A DNA stretch of 64,000 bases from positions 1 to 64,000 of the forward strand of contig JBBPIM010000003.1 in NCBI GenBank assembly GCA_038040325.1. The letters run 5' to 3'. The position numbers were made by a program, and so were the translations under genes. The notes below the pieces were generated by a model. It was given only the letters and a program-made list of their open reading frames with translations. It was not told the origin of the DNA and made no database searches. Shown here in pieces: positions 27,346 through 36,068 of the stretch (the stretch's first letter is position 1; each line of letters starts with the position of its first letter). The DNA is from Mayfieldus profundus (GTDB lineage: Bacteria > Actinomycetota > Thermoleophilia > Solirubrobacterales > 70-9).

Positions 27346-28724
27346 CGCCAACCACCACTCGAGCGACTGGAGTCGTCCGCGACCGGCTGACGCGGGCTGC
27401 TGCTTCAACCCCCGCCCGCATCCTCCTGCTGCTGGGCGCCCTGTACGTCGTAGCCCGGGTCGCCGCCTTCATCGGGGTCGAGGCCAGGACGTTCACCGAC
27501 ACCAAGGCCTATGAGCACGTCGTGGGCGTCCCGCTGTTCAGCGAGGAGTTCGTGGCGGGCTGGCGGGCGCCGACCCTTCCCCTCCTCTACAAGGTCCTCT
27601 CTTCCGACGGCCTGAGGATTGCCGGGCAGCTCGCGATCTCGATCACCTGCTGGCTGGCGCTGGCGGCGGTCCTCTCCTCCTCGCTCGCCGACCGCCGCAT
27701 GCAGGTGCTGGGCTTCGTCTCCGTCCTCGTCTTCAGCCTCAGCCCCGAGATCCTCCTGTGGGACCCCGATCTGCTCTCGGAATCGATCTCGATCTCCCTG
27801 ACGGCGGCGCTGGCCGCTTCCTGGCTTCTGCTGCTGCGTGATCCCACCGGCTTCCGGGTGGCGCTGATGCTGGCGATCGCAGCGGCCTGGACCTGGGCCC
27901 GCGACCCCCACCCTTACCTCCTCCTGCTCCTTGCCGCCGTCGTTGCCGCTTCGCTGCTTGTCGGCGGCCGAAAGCGGGTGCGCGTCGTCATCGTGGCCGG
28001 CCTGGTCGCGATATCCGCGGCGGGAATCCTCTCGGCAAGCGTCGGATACCCGCGCTGGCAGTACCCCCTCCAGAACGTGATCGTGCTGCGGATCTCCGCC
28101 GACCCCGAGGCGCTGGAGTATTTCGAGGACGAGGGGATGCCGGTCACTCGCCGCTTCGTCAAGCTCACACGCAGCTATCGCGAGACCGACATCGACCCGT
28201 TCCTCTATCCGGTCGATCCCGTCGAACCCCTGATGGGGTTCCAGTACTGGTTTCAGGAGGAGGGCCGTGGCCCGTACGCTCGCTTCCTGCTCACCCATCC
28301 CGGATTTGTAGACAACGCCTTCGGCCATCTCGACAACGCGCTGCTCTACCCGGATGTGGACGGGGTGGACCAATATGAGTCCGAGCAGGGGCCCTGGCGG
28401 TTCCCGCTCTTTACCGACCTGCTCTATCCCCGCAACCCGTGGTTGCCGCTCGTGTACCTCGGAGCCGTGATTGGGCTCGCGATCGCTGCGTTCGCCCGGG
28501 CCGGTCCGCGGCTCTACTGGGTGGTCCCGGCCTTTCTGATCGGAAGCTCCCTTCCCTTCGCGGTCTTCCTCTACCACGGGGACGCGATCGAGATCGACCG
28601 TCACGCCTTCATCGCGTCCCTTTTCCTGCGGCTCGGAACCCTGCTGCTGCTGCTTATGGCAGTCGATCGGCTGCTGACCGCACGCGCGAGCGCTACTGAA
28701 CGACCGGAAGCTCGGTCCCGCTGA
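27294..28724 (+). CDS. multi-pass membrane protein, GT-C glycosyltransferase-like
   Basis: Protein-like sequence begins near 27345 and runs to 28724 with about ten hydrophobic helices, the first at ARILLLLGALYVVARVAAFIG. The nearest usable in-frame start is the GTG at 27294, which would overlap the ferredoxin gene by 52 bp, so the start is unsure. The extracytoplasmic loop after helix 1 (EARTFTDTKAYEHVV) has an acidic residue after the first helix, as in GT-C glycosyltransferases that use lipid-linked sugars, but no family can be named with confidence. A central soluble region of about 110 residues (near GFQYWFQEEGRGPYARF) is followed by the last helices. Its 3' end overlaps the convergent Mrp gene by 32 bp. 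Confidence 0.6.
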   Translation: MEQVHRDQRRLLQVEGVAPTTTRATGVVRDRLTRAAASTPARILLLLGALYVVARVAAFIGVEARTFTDTKAYEHVVGVPLFSEEFVAGWRAPTLPLLYKVLSSDGLRIAGQLAISITCWLALAAVLSSSLADRRMQVLGFVSVLVFSLSPEILLWDPDLLSESISISLTAALAASWLLLLRDPTGFRVALMLAIAAAWTWARDPHPYLLLLLAAVVAASLLVGGRKRVRVVIVAGLVAISAAGILSASVGYPRWQYPLQNVIVLRISADPEALEYFEDEGMPVTRRFVKLTRSYRETDIDPFLYPVDPVEPLMGFQYWFQEEGRGPYARFLLTHPGFVDNAFGHLDNALLYPDVDGVDQYESEQGPWRFPLFTDLLYPRNPWLPLVYLGAVIGLAIAAFARAGPRLYWVVPAFLIGSSLPFAVFLYHGDAIEIDRHAFIASLFLRLGTLLLLLMAVDRLLTARASATERPEARSR

Positions 28725-29838
28725 TCGGAGCGGGGGCCGCAGCGGCCGGAGGCGGCGCCTGCATCACCGGCAGCTCCTGCGGCGTCGAGGCCACGATCCC
28801 GCGGGCGGCGTGGCGGATCGCCTGGGAGGCGGGAGCGTCGGGCTCGGCGATCACCAGCGGCTCACCGCTGTCGGCGTGCTCGCGCAGGTCCTCGGCCAGC
28901 GGCACCTTGCCCAGCAGCGGCACGTCCAGCTCGTCGGCCAGCAGCTGTCCACCTCCCTCACCGAAGATCGTGAAGCGCTCGCCGTCGGGGGTCGTGAAAC
29001 CCGCCATGTTCTCGATCACGCCGAGCACCTCGAGGTCCACCTTGGCGGCCATCTCGGCCGCGCGGCTGGCCACCGACTGAGCCGCGGGCTGCGGCGTGGT
29101 GACGATCACGAACTTGGCCTGCGGCAGGAGCTGGGCGAGCGTCATCGAGACGTCGCCGGTGCCGGGCGGCAGGTCGAGCAGCAGGTACTCCAACTCGTCC
29201 CAGGCGACGTCCTCGAGGAACTGCTGGATGGCCTTGTGGAGCATCGGGCCGCGCCAGACCACCGCCGCGTTCTGCTCGACGAAGAAGCCGATCGACATCA
29301 CCTTGACCCCCGATGGAGCCTGCACCGGCATGATCTTGCGCTCTGCCGAGACGTCGGGCTTGCGATTGACGCCGAGCATGCGGGGGATCGAGTAGCCGTA
29401 GACGTCGCAGTCGAGCGCGCCCGCGGAATGGCCATCGGCCTGAAGCGCCGCGGCCAGGTTGGCGGTCATCGTCGACTTGCCGACGCCGCCCTTTCCGGAA
29501 GCCACGCAGATCACGTTCTTGACCTGCGCCAGGGCGCCCTCGGGGAGCTTGCCGCGGCCGAGCGCCTGCTGGAGGTTGCCCTTCTCCTCGTCGGAGAGCA
29601 CGTCGAAGCCGACCCCGACCGAGCTGACGCCGTCCAGAGAGCGGACCTGCTGCGCCACGGCCTGCTCGAAGTGGGCGCGAATCGGGCAGCCGGGCGTGGT
29701 CAGAGAGACGACCACCTCGACCCGGCCTTCGTCCTTTACCTCGATCGAGCGCACCATTCCCAGCTCGACGATCGAGCGGCGCAGCTCGGGGTCGATGACC
29801 GCGCGCAGCTTTTCGGTGATCTGTTCCTTTGTGGGCAT
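28693..29838 (-). CDS. Mrp/NBP35-family iron-sulfur carrier ATPase
   Basis: The protein has 381 residues from the ATG at 29838, chosen over the ATG at 29844 because AGAGGA is then 9 bp away. An N-terminal MIP18-like (DUF59) domain (PTKEQITEKLRAVIDPELR, TTPGCPIRAHFE) is followed by the P-loop domain with the deviant Walker A GKGGVGKSTMTANLA, LPPGTGDVSMTL and the switch motif. Members assemble or carry Fe-S clusters in the cytoplasm. The CxxC metal-binding pair near the C-terminus of the canonical family is not obvious here. The C-terminal tail is proline-rich. Confidence 0.9.
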   Translation of the reverse strand: MPTKEQITEKLRAVIDPELRRSIVELGMVRSIEVKDEGRVEVVVSLTTPGCPIRAHFEQAVAQQVRSLDGVSSVGVGFDVLSDEEKGNLQQALGRGKLPEGALAQVKNVICVASGKGGVGKSTMTANLAAALQADGHSAGALDCDVYGYSIPRMLGVNRKPDVSAERKIMPVQAPSGVKVMSIGFFVEQNAAVVWRGPMLHKAIQQFLEDVAWDELEYLLLDLPPGTGDVSMTLAQLLPQAKFVIVTTPQPAAQSVASRAAEMAAKVDLEVLGVIENMAGFTTPDGERFTIFGEGGGQLLADELDVPLLGKVPLAEDLREHADSGEPLVIAEPDAPASQAIRHAARGIVASTPQELPVMQAPPPAAAAPAPISGTELPVVQ

Positions 29839-29851
29839 CTGCATGGGTCCT

Positions 29852-29881
29852 CTGAAGAAACGCCCGGACGATGCCCGGGCG
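29852..29881 (-). terminator. intrinsic terminator between the glycosidase and mrp genes
   Basis: On the minus strand a CGCCCGG/CCGGGCG stem (29861-29881) is followed by TTTCTT, 27 bp after the stop of the upstream exported glycosidase gene and just before the mrp start. It should separate the two transcripts. Confidence 0.7.
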
Positions 29882-29907
29882 TGGGACCACATTGTCGCAG
29901 AGGGGCG

Positions 29908-31035
29908 CTAGCCGCCGGTCCCGCCGGTCGGTGGCGGCGGCGGGTCGTTGGGGTCGGCCGGGGCGCCCGGCGGCGGCGGCGGCACCGGATAGGGCGCCGG
30001 GCCCAGGTAGCGGCTCTGGCGCAGGTTGCGCGCGATCACGTTGCGGCTGCGCGGGTAGTTCTCGAGCCGATAGACGTTGCTGTCCCCGAAGTCCTGGTAG
30101 TAGACGAGCATCTTGGTCCGCTTGTGGCGGCGGATCCAGGCGAACGATTTCTTGACGAACTTGGCGTCGTCGCCGGCCGACACGCCCCACTCGGTGAGCG
30201 CGAACGGCTTGCCGCGGAACTTCCTGGTCCGGTAGAAGCGGGTCAGGGTCTTCCAGACCGGATAGCGGGAGTAGATGTCCGTCCCGACCCAGTCGACGTA
30301 TCGCGAGCCGGGCCAGTACCGCGTCGGCCGGTTCTTCTTCGTCGCCGGCGAGCCGCCCGGCAGCGGGCTCCAGATCATCACCACCGGCGCCGGTGGAAGG
30401 TTGTCGGGCTCGACCCCGTCCTTGGCCTTGCGGTCGAGCGGCGGCAGACCCACTGCGTCCAGCCGCGCGTTGACCTCGCCGAGCGTGCCTCCGCGCAGCA
30501 CGATCGCGATGCGGCGGAAGGCCTGCTTGTACCAGTACGGCGTGTAGGCCGTGCCGCGAAGGTTGCCCGCGCAGTCGTAGGAGGCCCAGGCATTGAGGCA
30601 GCGGTTCATCTCACCCAGCGGGCGAATGAACACTCGCAGCTGGCGGGTCCCGAAGCTGGAGTTGAGCCGGATCAGGTAGTCGTCGCTGGTGGCGGTGGCG
30701 ATGCCCTGTGGGGTGATGATCTCGTGGCCGTCCTGGTCGTCAACGGTCGAGATGTGCAGGACGGGCTGCGCCGCTGCGTAGCCCCAGCGGGGGATCGCGA
30801 AGTGCAGGTTGTTGCCCCAGGGGTGGAAGGTCTCGATCACCGAAGGGTGCTTGCCGACCAGATCCGCGAAGGTCTGGAAGTCCTCCAGGTAGCCGGTATC
30901 GGTGACTCCGAAGTAAACCTTGCCCCTGGACGGTTTCAGCAGGCCGCCGGCGCCCGCCGTCGCGGCTGCGACGAGCGTGCAGCAGAGCACTGCGATCAGG
31001 GCTACCGCGAGGCGGAGCCTCGCGCGCCCAGACAT
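29908..31035 (-). CDS. exported glycoside hydrolase, GH26-like
   Basis: The protein has 375 residues from the ATG at 31035, which gives a clean signal peptide (RLRLAVALIAVLCCTLVAAATAGA). FIRPLGEMNRCLNAW has the acid/base Glu-Met-Asn motif of GH26 mannanase-like barrels, followed by MIWSPLPGG, YVDWVGTDIYSRYPVW and ALTEWGVSAGDD with the likely nucleophile Glu. A proline/glycine-rich tail ends the protein. It should act on extracellular or wall polysaccharide. It resembles the cassette-borne glycosidase at 50187 in domain type but is not a close copy. Substrate unknown. Confidence 0.78.
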   Translation of the reverse strand: MSGRARLRLAVALIAVLCCTLVAAATAGAGGLLKPSRGKVYFGVTDTGYLEDFQTFADLVGKHPSVIETFHPWGNNLHFAIPRWGYAAAQPVLHISTVDDQDGHEIITPQGIATATSDDYLIRLNSSFGTRQLRVFIRPLGEMNRCLNAWASYDCAGNLRGTAYTPYWYKQAFRRIAIVLRGGTLGEVNARLDAVGLPPLDRKAKDGVEPDNLPPAPVVMIWSPLPGGSPATKKNRPTRYWPGSRYVDWVGTDIYSRYPVWKTLTRFYRTRKFRGKPFALTEWGVSAGDDAKFVKKSFAWIRRHKRTKMLVYYQDFGDSNVYRLENYPRSRNVIARNLRQSRYLGPAPYPVPPPPPGAPADPNDPPPPPTGGTGG

Positions 31036-31215
31036 CCGTGTGGCACCGGGTGCACCCACAATTTTCCGCAACACGCCCGAGCCGTGGCTGTTGCGGAGCG
31101 ACGGACACTAGGACGGCTCGGTTCCATCCCTGCAAAAAGCATTTCACGATGCTGCCTGCGGTGGCAACGCGTGCGCAACACCGTGCCTGCGGGGTGCCTG
31201 CGATGATCGCTCCCG

Positions 31216-31626
31216 ATGGCCAAGGTCCTCTTCGTGTGCCTGCACAACGCCGGCCGCTCGCAGATCAGCCGGGCGCTGTTCGAGCGTGAGGCCGAGGGCC
31301 GTCACCAGGCCGACAGCGCTGGAACCACGCCCGGCGACCGCGTCCACCCGGAGGTGGTCGAGGCGATGCGGGAGGTCGGCATCGACCTCGCCGACCGCGT
31401 GCCGCGACTGCTCGAGCGCGAGCAGGCGGAGTGGGCCGACGTGGTGGTGACGATGGGCTGCGGCGACGAGTGCCCCTATATCCCCGGTAAGCGCTATCTG
31501 GACTGGGAGCTGCGCGACCCCAAGGGCCTGCCGCTGGACGAGGTGCGCACGATCCGCGACGAGACCGAGCGACGGGTGCGCGAGCTGGTCGCCGAGCTGG
31601 ACGCCGGCACGGGCGCGGACCCGTAG
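31216..31626 (+). CDS. arsC: arsenate reductase, low-molecular-weight phosphatase family
   Basis: The protein has 136 residues. VLFVCLHNAGRSQISRAL is the P-loop with the nucleophilic Cys (C-x5-R-S). The later TMGCGDECPYIPGKRYLDW carries the cysteine pair of thioredoxin- or mycothiol-coupled arsenate reductases, which separates it from plain tyrosine phosphatases. It reduces arsenate to arsenite. No arsR, arsenite pump or arsM is adjacent; the nearest ArsM-like methyltransferase is 9 kb away in a tRNA-Arg cassette. It is followed after 11 bp by a cyclophilin gene. Confidence 0.85.
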   Translation: MAKVLFVCLHNAGRSQISRALFEREAEGRHQADSAGTTPGDRVHPEVVEAMREVGIDLADRVPRLLEREQAEWADVVVTMGCGDECPYIPGKRYLDWELRDPKGLPLDEVRTIRDETERRVRELVAELDAGTGADP

Positions 31627-31637
31627 GGTTCGCCACG

Positions 31638-32096
31638 ATGTCCGCCGCCACGATCCACACCAACGCAGGCACCGTCGAGGTCGAGCTGTTCGACGAGGAC
31701 GCGCCGAAGACGGTGGAGAACTTCCGCAAGCTGGCCTCCGACGGCTTCTATGACGGCCTGATCTTCCACCGCGTGATCCCCGACTTCATGCTCCAGGGCG
31801 GCTGTCCCGAGGGGACCGGCACGGGCGGGCCCGGCTACACCTTCGAGGACGAGTTCAACCAGCACAAGATCGTCCGCGGCGCGTTGGCGATGGCCAATGC
31901 CGGGCCCGACACCAACGGCTCGCAGTTCTTCATCGTCACCACCGAGGCCGCGCCGTGGCTGGATGGAAAGCACACGGTGTTCGGGGGCATCACGGACGGC
32001 ATGGACACCGTGGACGCGATCGAGTCGACGCAGACCGACTCCTCGGACCGGCCGGTCGATCAGCAGACGATCGAGCGCATCGAGCTGGGCGACTAG
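31638..32096 (+). CDS. peptidyl-prolyl cis-trans isomerase, cyclophilin type
   Basis: The protein has 152 residues, a single minimal cyclophilin domain with no signal peptide. FYDGLIFHRVIPDFMLQGG has the catalytic Arg of the FHR motif, GSQFFI the Gln-Phe-Phe substrate site, and LDGKHTVFG the Trp-replaced loop, all in the right order. It accelerates proline isomerisation in cytoplasmic proteins. It probably shares an operon with arsC. Confidence 0.93.
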   Translation: MSAATIHTNAGTVEVELFDEDAPKTVENFRKLASDGFYDGLIFHRVIPDFMLQGGCPEGTGTGGPGYTFEDEFNQHKIVRGALAMANAGPDTNGSQFFIVTTEAAPWLDGKHTVFGGITDGMDTVDAIESTQTDSSDRPVDQQTIERIELGD

Positions 32097-32254
32097 CCCG
32101 GGGTCGTGCCCGCCCGCGCCCTGCGGAGGTCCAGCAGGACCAGCACCGCCCCTCCCACGATCTCGGCGATCCCGCCGACCAGCGAGACGTAGTTGACGAT
32201 GTCCCTCGCCGCCGAAGAGGGCTCTTCGGGGACGTCGAGGCCGGACAGTATTGA
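32094..32254 (-). other. short coding-like remnant without a start codon
   Basis: On the minus strand this stretch reads as a protein end: an acidic segment (LDVEPEEPSSAARD-like), then a hydrophobic helix (YVSLVGGIAEIVGGAVLVLLD) and a basic end, closed by TAG at 32094. No ATG, GTG or TTG start lies in frame before the reading runs into the antisense of the next gene. It is either the tail of a decayed membrane protein gene or an open frame by chance. The adjoining 200 bp hold nothing else. Confidence 0.3.
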
Positions 32255-32298
32255 CCGGTGTTCTCTCAGTTTGACCTCCGCGAATAGGATCGCGCCCG

Positions 32299-33237
32299 AT
32301 GGCCGCGAAATGGACAGCCGCCGACATTCCGGACCAGAGCGGCCGGATCGCGGTGGTCACCGGAGCCAACAGCGGCCTCGGGCTGGCGACGGCCCGGGAG
32401 CTGGCCCGCGCCGGCGCCGAGGTGATAGTCGCCTGCCGAAACACCGAGAGCGGGGCCAGTGCGGTCGAGGAGATCCGCGCGGCGGCGCCGCAGGCGAAGG
32501 CCGAGGTCGCGGAGCTGGACCTCGCCGACCTCGCCTCGGTGCGGGATTTCGCGGCCCGGTTCGGGAGCCGGGGCGAGGGACTCGACCTGCTGGTCAACAA
32601 CGCGGGCGTGATGGCGCCCCCTTACCGCGAGACGGTGGATGGCTTCGAGTCGCAGATCGGCACCAACCACCTCGGCCACTTCGCGCTCACCGGCCTGCTG
32701 CTGGACGCGTTGCTCGCCCGGCCGGAGCCGCGCGTGGTGACGGTCAGCAGCGGCGCCCACCGCACCGCGCAGGTCAACTTCGACGATCTCAACGGGGAGC
32801 ACGGCTACCGGCGCTGGCGGGCCTACGGCCAGTCCAAGCTCGCCAACCTGCTGTTCTGCTTCGAGCTGGACCGCCGCGCCCGCGAGGCCGGCGTTGCGCT
32901 GCGCAGCGTTGCGGCCCATCCCGGCTGGGCGGCGACCAACCTGCAGTCGGCCGGCCCCAGCGCGCTGCACGAGCGCCTCGTCCTGGCGATCGGCAACAGG
33001 CTGATCGCCCAGAGCGCCGAGATGGGCGCCCTGCCGTCGCTGTATGCGGCCACCATGCCCGACCTGCCGGGCGGCTCCTACGTCGGCCCCGACGGGATGA
33101 TGGAGGGCCGCGGCCATCCCACGGTCGTCAAGGCGCGCGACACCGCCTACGACGAGGACGTGGCCAGGCGCCTGTGGGAGACCTCCGAGGAGCTGACGGG
33201 TGTGCGGTTCTCCTTCGGCGCCCGGGCAGCCGCCTGA
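32299..33237 (+). CDS. short-chain dehydrogenase, retinol-dehydrogenase-like
   Basis: The protein has 312 residues. TGANSGLGLATARELA is the TGxxxGxG cofactor motif, LVNNAGVM the NNAG motif, then the catalytic Ser in VTVSSGAH and Tyr/Lys in YGQSKLANLL. The cofactor site has an Arg (ACRN) that favours NADP(H). This is the classical SDR of the retinol/WW-domain oxidoreductase-like group, common in lipid or xenobiotic metabolism of actinobacteria. The substrate cannot be named. A tRNA-Ser gene lies convergently 7 bp after its stop. Confidence 0.88.
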   Translation: MAAKWTAADIPDQSGRIAVVTGANSGLGLATARELARAGAEVIVACRNTESGASAVEEIRAAAPQAKAEVAELDLADLASVRDFAARFGSRGEGLDLLVNNAGVMAPPYRETVDGFESQIGTNHLGHFALTGLLLDALLARPEPRVVTVSSGAHRTAQVNFDDLNGEHGYRRWRAYGQSKLANLLFCFELDRRAREAGVALRSVAAHPGWAATNLQSAGPSALHERLVLAIGNRLIAQSAEMGALPSLYAATMPDLPGGSYVGPDGMMEGRGHPTVVKARDTAYDEDVARRLWETSEELTGVRFSFGARAAA

Positions 33238-33243
33238 CCGCAG

Positions 33244-33334
33244 CGGAGGGGGAGGGATTCGAACCCCCGGGCCGGGGAAACCCGGCCAGCTGCTTTCAAG
33301 GCAGCCGCAATCAACCAGACTCTGCCACCCCTCC
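33244..33334 (-). tRNA. tRNA-Ser (TGA)
   Basis: On the minus strand the acceptor GGAGGGG pairs with CCCCTCC, the anticodon loop is CTTGAAA (anticodon TGA), and a long variable arm of the serine type (GGCCGGGTTTCCCCGGCC) precedes GGGGGTTCGAATCCC. Discriminator G; the CCA end is not encoded. Confidence 0.95.
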
Positions 33335-33385
33335 GGGAGTGGAACAGCGCCAAGGGTAGCCCCGCCGCAACTAGGCTTCACCTCG

Positions 33386-34720
33386 ATGGCCACCACGGCT
33401 ACGCGACCGGCCGCGCGGACGCGGGCCCAGACCTGGCGCAACTGGGCTGGCGACCAGGCCTGCACCCCGGCAACGGTCGAGCGGCCGCGCAGCCGCGAGC
33501 AGCTGGCCGAGGTCGTCAGGGCCGCGGCGGATGCGGGGCGGACCGTCCACGTCGCGGGCTCCGGGCATTCATTCACCGAGGCGGCCAAGTCCGACGACGT
33601 GATGGTGCAGATCGAGGCGCTCAATCGCGTGCTCGACTCGGACTCGGATTCGGGGCTGGTCAAGGTCGAGGCCGGGATCGTGCTCGCCGACCTAAACGAG
33701 GCGCTGCAGCAGCGCGGCCTGGCGATGGAGAACCTCGGAGACATCGACCGCCAGACGATCGCCGGCGCGATCTCCACCGGCACCCACGGCACCGGCGCCA
33801 AGCTGCGCAACATCTCGGCCCAGGTCGAGGCGATGGAGCTCATCACCGCCGACGGCGAGCTGCAGGCGCTCACCGCGGAGAGCAGCGCCGAGGAGCTGCT
33901 GGCGGCACGGGTCTCGATCGGGGCGCTGGGGGCGATCTACTCGGTGACGCTGCGCTGCGTCCCCTCCTTCACGCTGCACCGGGTCGACGAGCCGCGGCCG
34001 CTGTCTGAGGTCGTGTCCACCTTCGACCGCCTCGCCGACGCCAACGACCATTTCGAGTTCTTCGTCTTCCCCTACACGGAGAAGGCGCTGACCCTGCGCC
34101 GCAATCGCAGCGACCGCAGCCCTGAGCCGCGAGGGCGCGCCCGGGCTTGGCTCAGCGACGTGCTGGTCGAGAACACGCTCGGCGACCTCGCCTCGCGGCT
34201 CGGCCGCCGCTTCACCGGACTGATCCCGCGGCTGACCCGCTACGCGGCGGCAGGAATATCGCAGGGCGAGCGGCTCGACCGCAGCTACCGGATCTTCGCC
34301 AACGAACGGCGCATCCGCTTCACCGAGATGGAGTACGGGATCCCGCGCGAGCACGGCGCTGAGGCGGTCCCCCGCGTGCTGGACTGGATCCGCTCCAACC
34401 GCTACCCGGTCGGCTTTCCGATCGAGTGCCGGGTGGTCGCCCCCGACGATGCCCTGCTCAGCCCCTCGCACGAGCGCGAGACCGTCTACATCGCCGTGCA
34501 CCAGTACCGCGGGATGGAGTGGCGACCCTACTTCGAGGCGGTGGAGGCGATCATGAACGAGTACGGCGGCCGCCCCCACTGGGGCAAGCGCCATTTCCAT
34601 ACCCACGAGACGCTCGCCGAGCGCTACCCGCGATGGGCCGACTTTGCCGCCGTCCGCGACCGGCTCGACCCCGACCGCACCTTCCGCAACGAGTACACGG
34701 ACCGCGTCCTCGGTCCCTAG
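33386..34720 (+). CDS. FAD-linked sugar-1,4-lactone oxidase (ALO family)
   Basis: The protein has 444 residues from the ATG at 33386. The FAD_binding_4 domain has VHVAGSGHSFTE, where the His of GSGHS is the covalent-flavin type residue in this family, and GAISTGTHGTGA. The C-terminal ALO domain shows PHWGKRHF and the ending RTFRNEYTDRVLG. Such enzymes oxidise aldonolactones such as L-gulono- or D-arabinono-1,4-lactone using oxygen or another acceptor. No signal peptide. Its stop overlaps the convergent PLP enzyme gene by 4 bp. Confidence 0.88.
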   Translation: MATTATRPAARTRAQTWRNWAGDQACTPATVERPRSREQLAEVVRAAADAGRTVHVAGSGHSFTEAAKSDDVMVQIEALNRVLDSDSDSGLVKVEAGIVLADLNEALQQRGLAMENLGDIDRQTIAGAISTGTHGTGAKLRNISAQVEAMELITADGELQALTAESSAEELLAARVSIGALGAIYSVTLRCVPSFTLHRVDEPRPLSEVVSTFDRLADANDHFEFFVFPYTEKALTLRRNRSDRSPEPRGRARAWLSDVLVENTLGDLASRLGRRFTGLIPRLTRYAAAGISQGERLDRSYRIFANERRIRFTEMEYGIPREHGAEAVPRVLDWIRSNRYPVGFPIECRVVAPDDALLSPSHERETVYIAVHQYRGMEWRPYFEAVEAIMNEYGGRPHWGKRHFHTHETLAERYPRWADFAAVRDRLDPDRTFRNEYTDRVLGP

Positions 34721-35925
34721 AGGAACGTCTGGCCCTCGCCCCGATAGGTGGGGACTTCGTCGACGATCCCTCCGCCCTCGACCAGGAACAGAGAGGCGAA
34801 GCGCTCGCAGAGCTCACCGGCCTTGGTGTGGCGGAAGTAGGCGCGGTCGCCGACCGCCAGCGAGTCGGCGGCTTCGCCGAGCAGTGGCGTCTGCACCTCG
34901 CCGGCGCCCTCCTCGTCGTCCAGCCGCAGCCCCTCCGGCAGCCAGGGCGTCGGCAGGCGCACCGCGTCGCCGCTGCCCGATGCCAGGTAGCCGCCGCCCA
35001 GCGCCGTCGCCACGCCCCGACCCGGGCGGCGCACGATCGGCAATGCGAACGCGGCGGCCGGCGTCAGCCTGAAGCTCGAGTAGTGGTCGAACAGCACCGG
35101 CGCGTAGAACCCGGAGCCCGCGGCCACCTCGGTGACTGCGGGGTCCGTCGCGGTCACATCGAGGCTGCCGGTGCCGCCCCCGTTGACGAACTCCAGCTCG
35201 GCGAACTCGTGCACGGCGACGACGATCCGCCCCCGCCGCTGCAGCAGCTCCTTGGACGAGCGCCGCTGCATGAAGCGAATCGCGGCGCCGCGCAGTGCCT
35301 TGCCGGGCGGGCGGTCGCCGACCCCTGCGATCTGCCCCTCGTAGGCCATGATCCCGACCAGGCGTAGCTGCGGGCGCCGCTGGATCTCCCTCGCCAGCTC
35401 CACCGCCTGGTCGACCATGTGGACCGGGGAGCGCTTGGGGCCGATCTTCAGGCGCCCGCCCAGCGGCCACCAGCCGGCGTCGATATCGATGCAGACCCGC
35501 ACCGGCGCGGCTCCGGCCCCCAGCACCGACTCGATCAGGTCGAGGTGCTCGGGACAGTCGACCATCACGGTCGGCGCCTGATCGGGGTTGGCGGCGCTGC
35601 GCACGGCGAGGCGGGCGAGCGCGTCCTCGTCGGTGGTCGGGTAGGCCACCACCAGGTCCTCGTAGCCCTGTTCGGCGAGCCACAGGGTTTCCGGAAGCGT
35701 GAAGGTGAGCAGCCCCTGGAACCCCTCGTCGCGGGCGAGGATCCGGTCAAGCAGGGGACGGCAGCGCACCGACTTGGAGGCGACGCGGATCGGCTTGCCT
35801 TCGGCGCGGCCCAGCATCTCGTCCGCATTGGCCCACATCGCGTCGAGATCGACGAATGCAAACGGCGCCTCGACGTCGGCGAAGATCCCTTCGTAGCGGG
35901 CGTGAGACTGATCGGGGACGGGCAC
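34717..35925 (-). CDS. PLP-dependent alanine-racemase-fold enzyme (D-amino acid aldolase/dehydratase-like)
   Basis: The protein has 402 residues. An N-terminal alanine racemase-type barrel has FAFVDLDAMWANA and IRVASKSVRC, with the Lys that would hold PLP, then VCIDIDAGWWPLGG and VNGGGTGSLD. The C-terminal beta domain ends in VGDRAYFRHTKAGELCERF. It resembles the D-threonine aldolase / D-serine dehydratase / amino-acid deaminase group rather than true Alr. It is cytoplasmic. The reaction is not fixed by sequence. It is convergent with the lactone oxidase gene. Confidence 0.82.
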   Translation of the reverse strand: MPVPDQSHARYEGIFADVEAPFAFVDLDAMWANADEMLGRAEGKPIRVASKSVRCRPLLDRILARDEGFQGLLTFTLPETLWLAEQGYEDLVVAYPTTDEDALARLAVRSAANPDQAPTVMVDCPEHLDLIESVLGAGAAPVRVCIDIDAGWWPLGGRLKIGPKRSPVHMVDQAVELAREIQRRPQLRLVGIMAYEGQIAGVGDRPPGKALRGAAIRFMQRRSSKELLQRRGRIVVAVHEFAELEFVNGGGTGSLDVTATDPAVTEVAAGSGFYAPVLFDHYSSFRLTPAAAFALPIVRRPGRGVATALGGGYLASGSGDAVRLPTPWLPEGLRLDDEEGAGEVQTPLLGEAADSLAVGDRAYFRHTKAGELCERFASLFLVEGGGIVDEVPTYRGEGQTFL

Positions 35926-35963
35926 GGCGCGAGCCTATATCCCTTCTAAGATTGTTCGCTCCC

Positions 35964-36052
35964 GGAGAGGTGGCCGAGTGGCTGAAGGCACTCGCCTGCT
36001 AAGCGAGTAGGGGGCGCAAGCTCTCTCGAGGGTTCGAATCCCTCCCTCTCCG
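35964..36052 (+). tRNA. tRNA-Ser (GCT)
   Basis: Acceptor GGAGAGG pairs with CCTCTCC, D-arm GGCCGAGTGGCTGAAGGC, anticodon loop CTGCTAA (anticodon GCT), a serine-type long variable arm, and GGGTTCGAATCCC. Discriminator G; CCA is not encoded. Confidence 0.96.
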
Positions 36053-36068
36053 CTAGCCCGCCCCCGCG

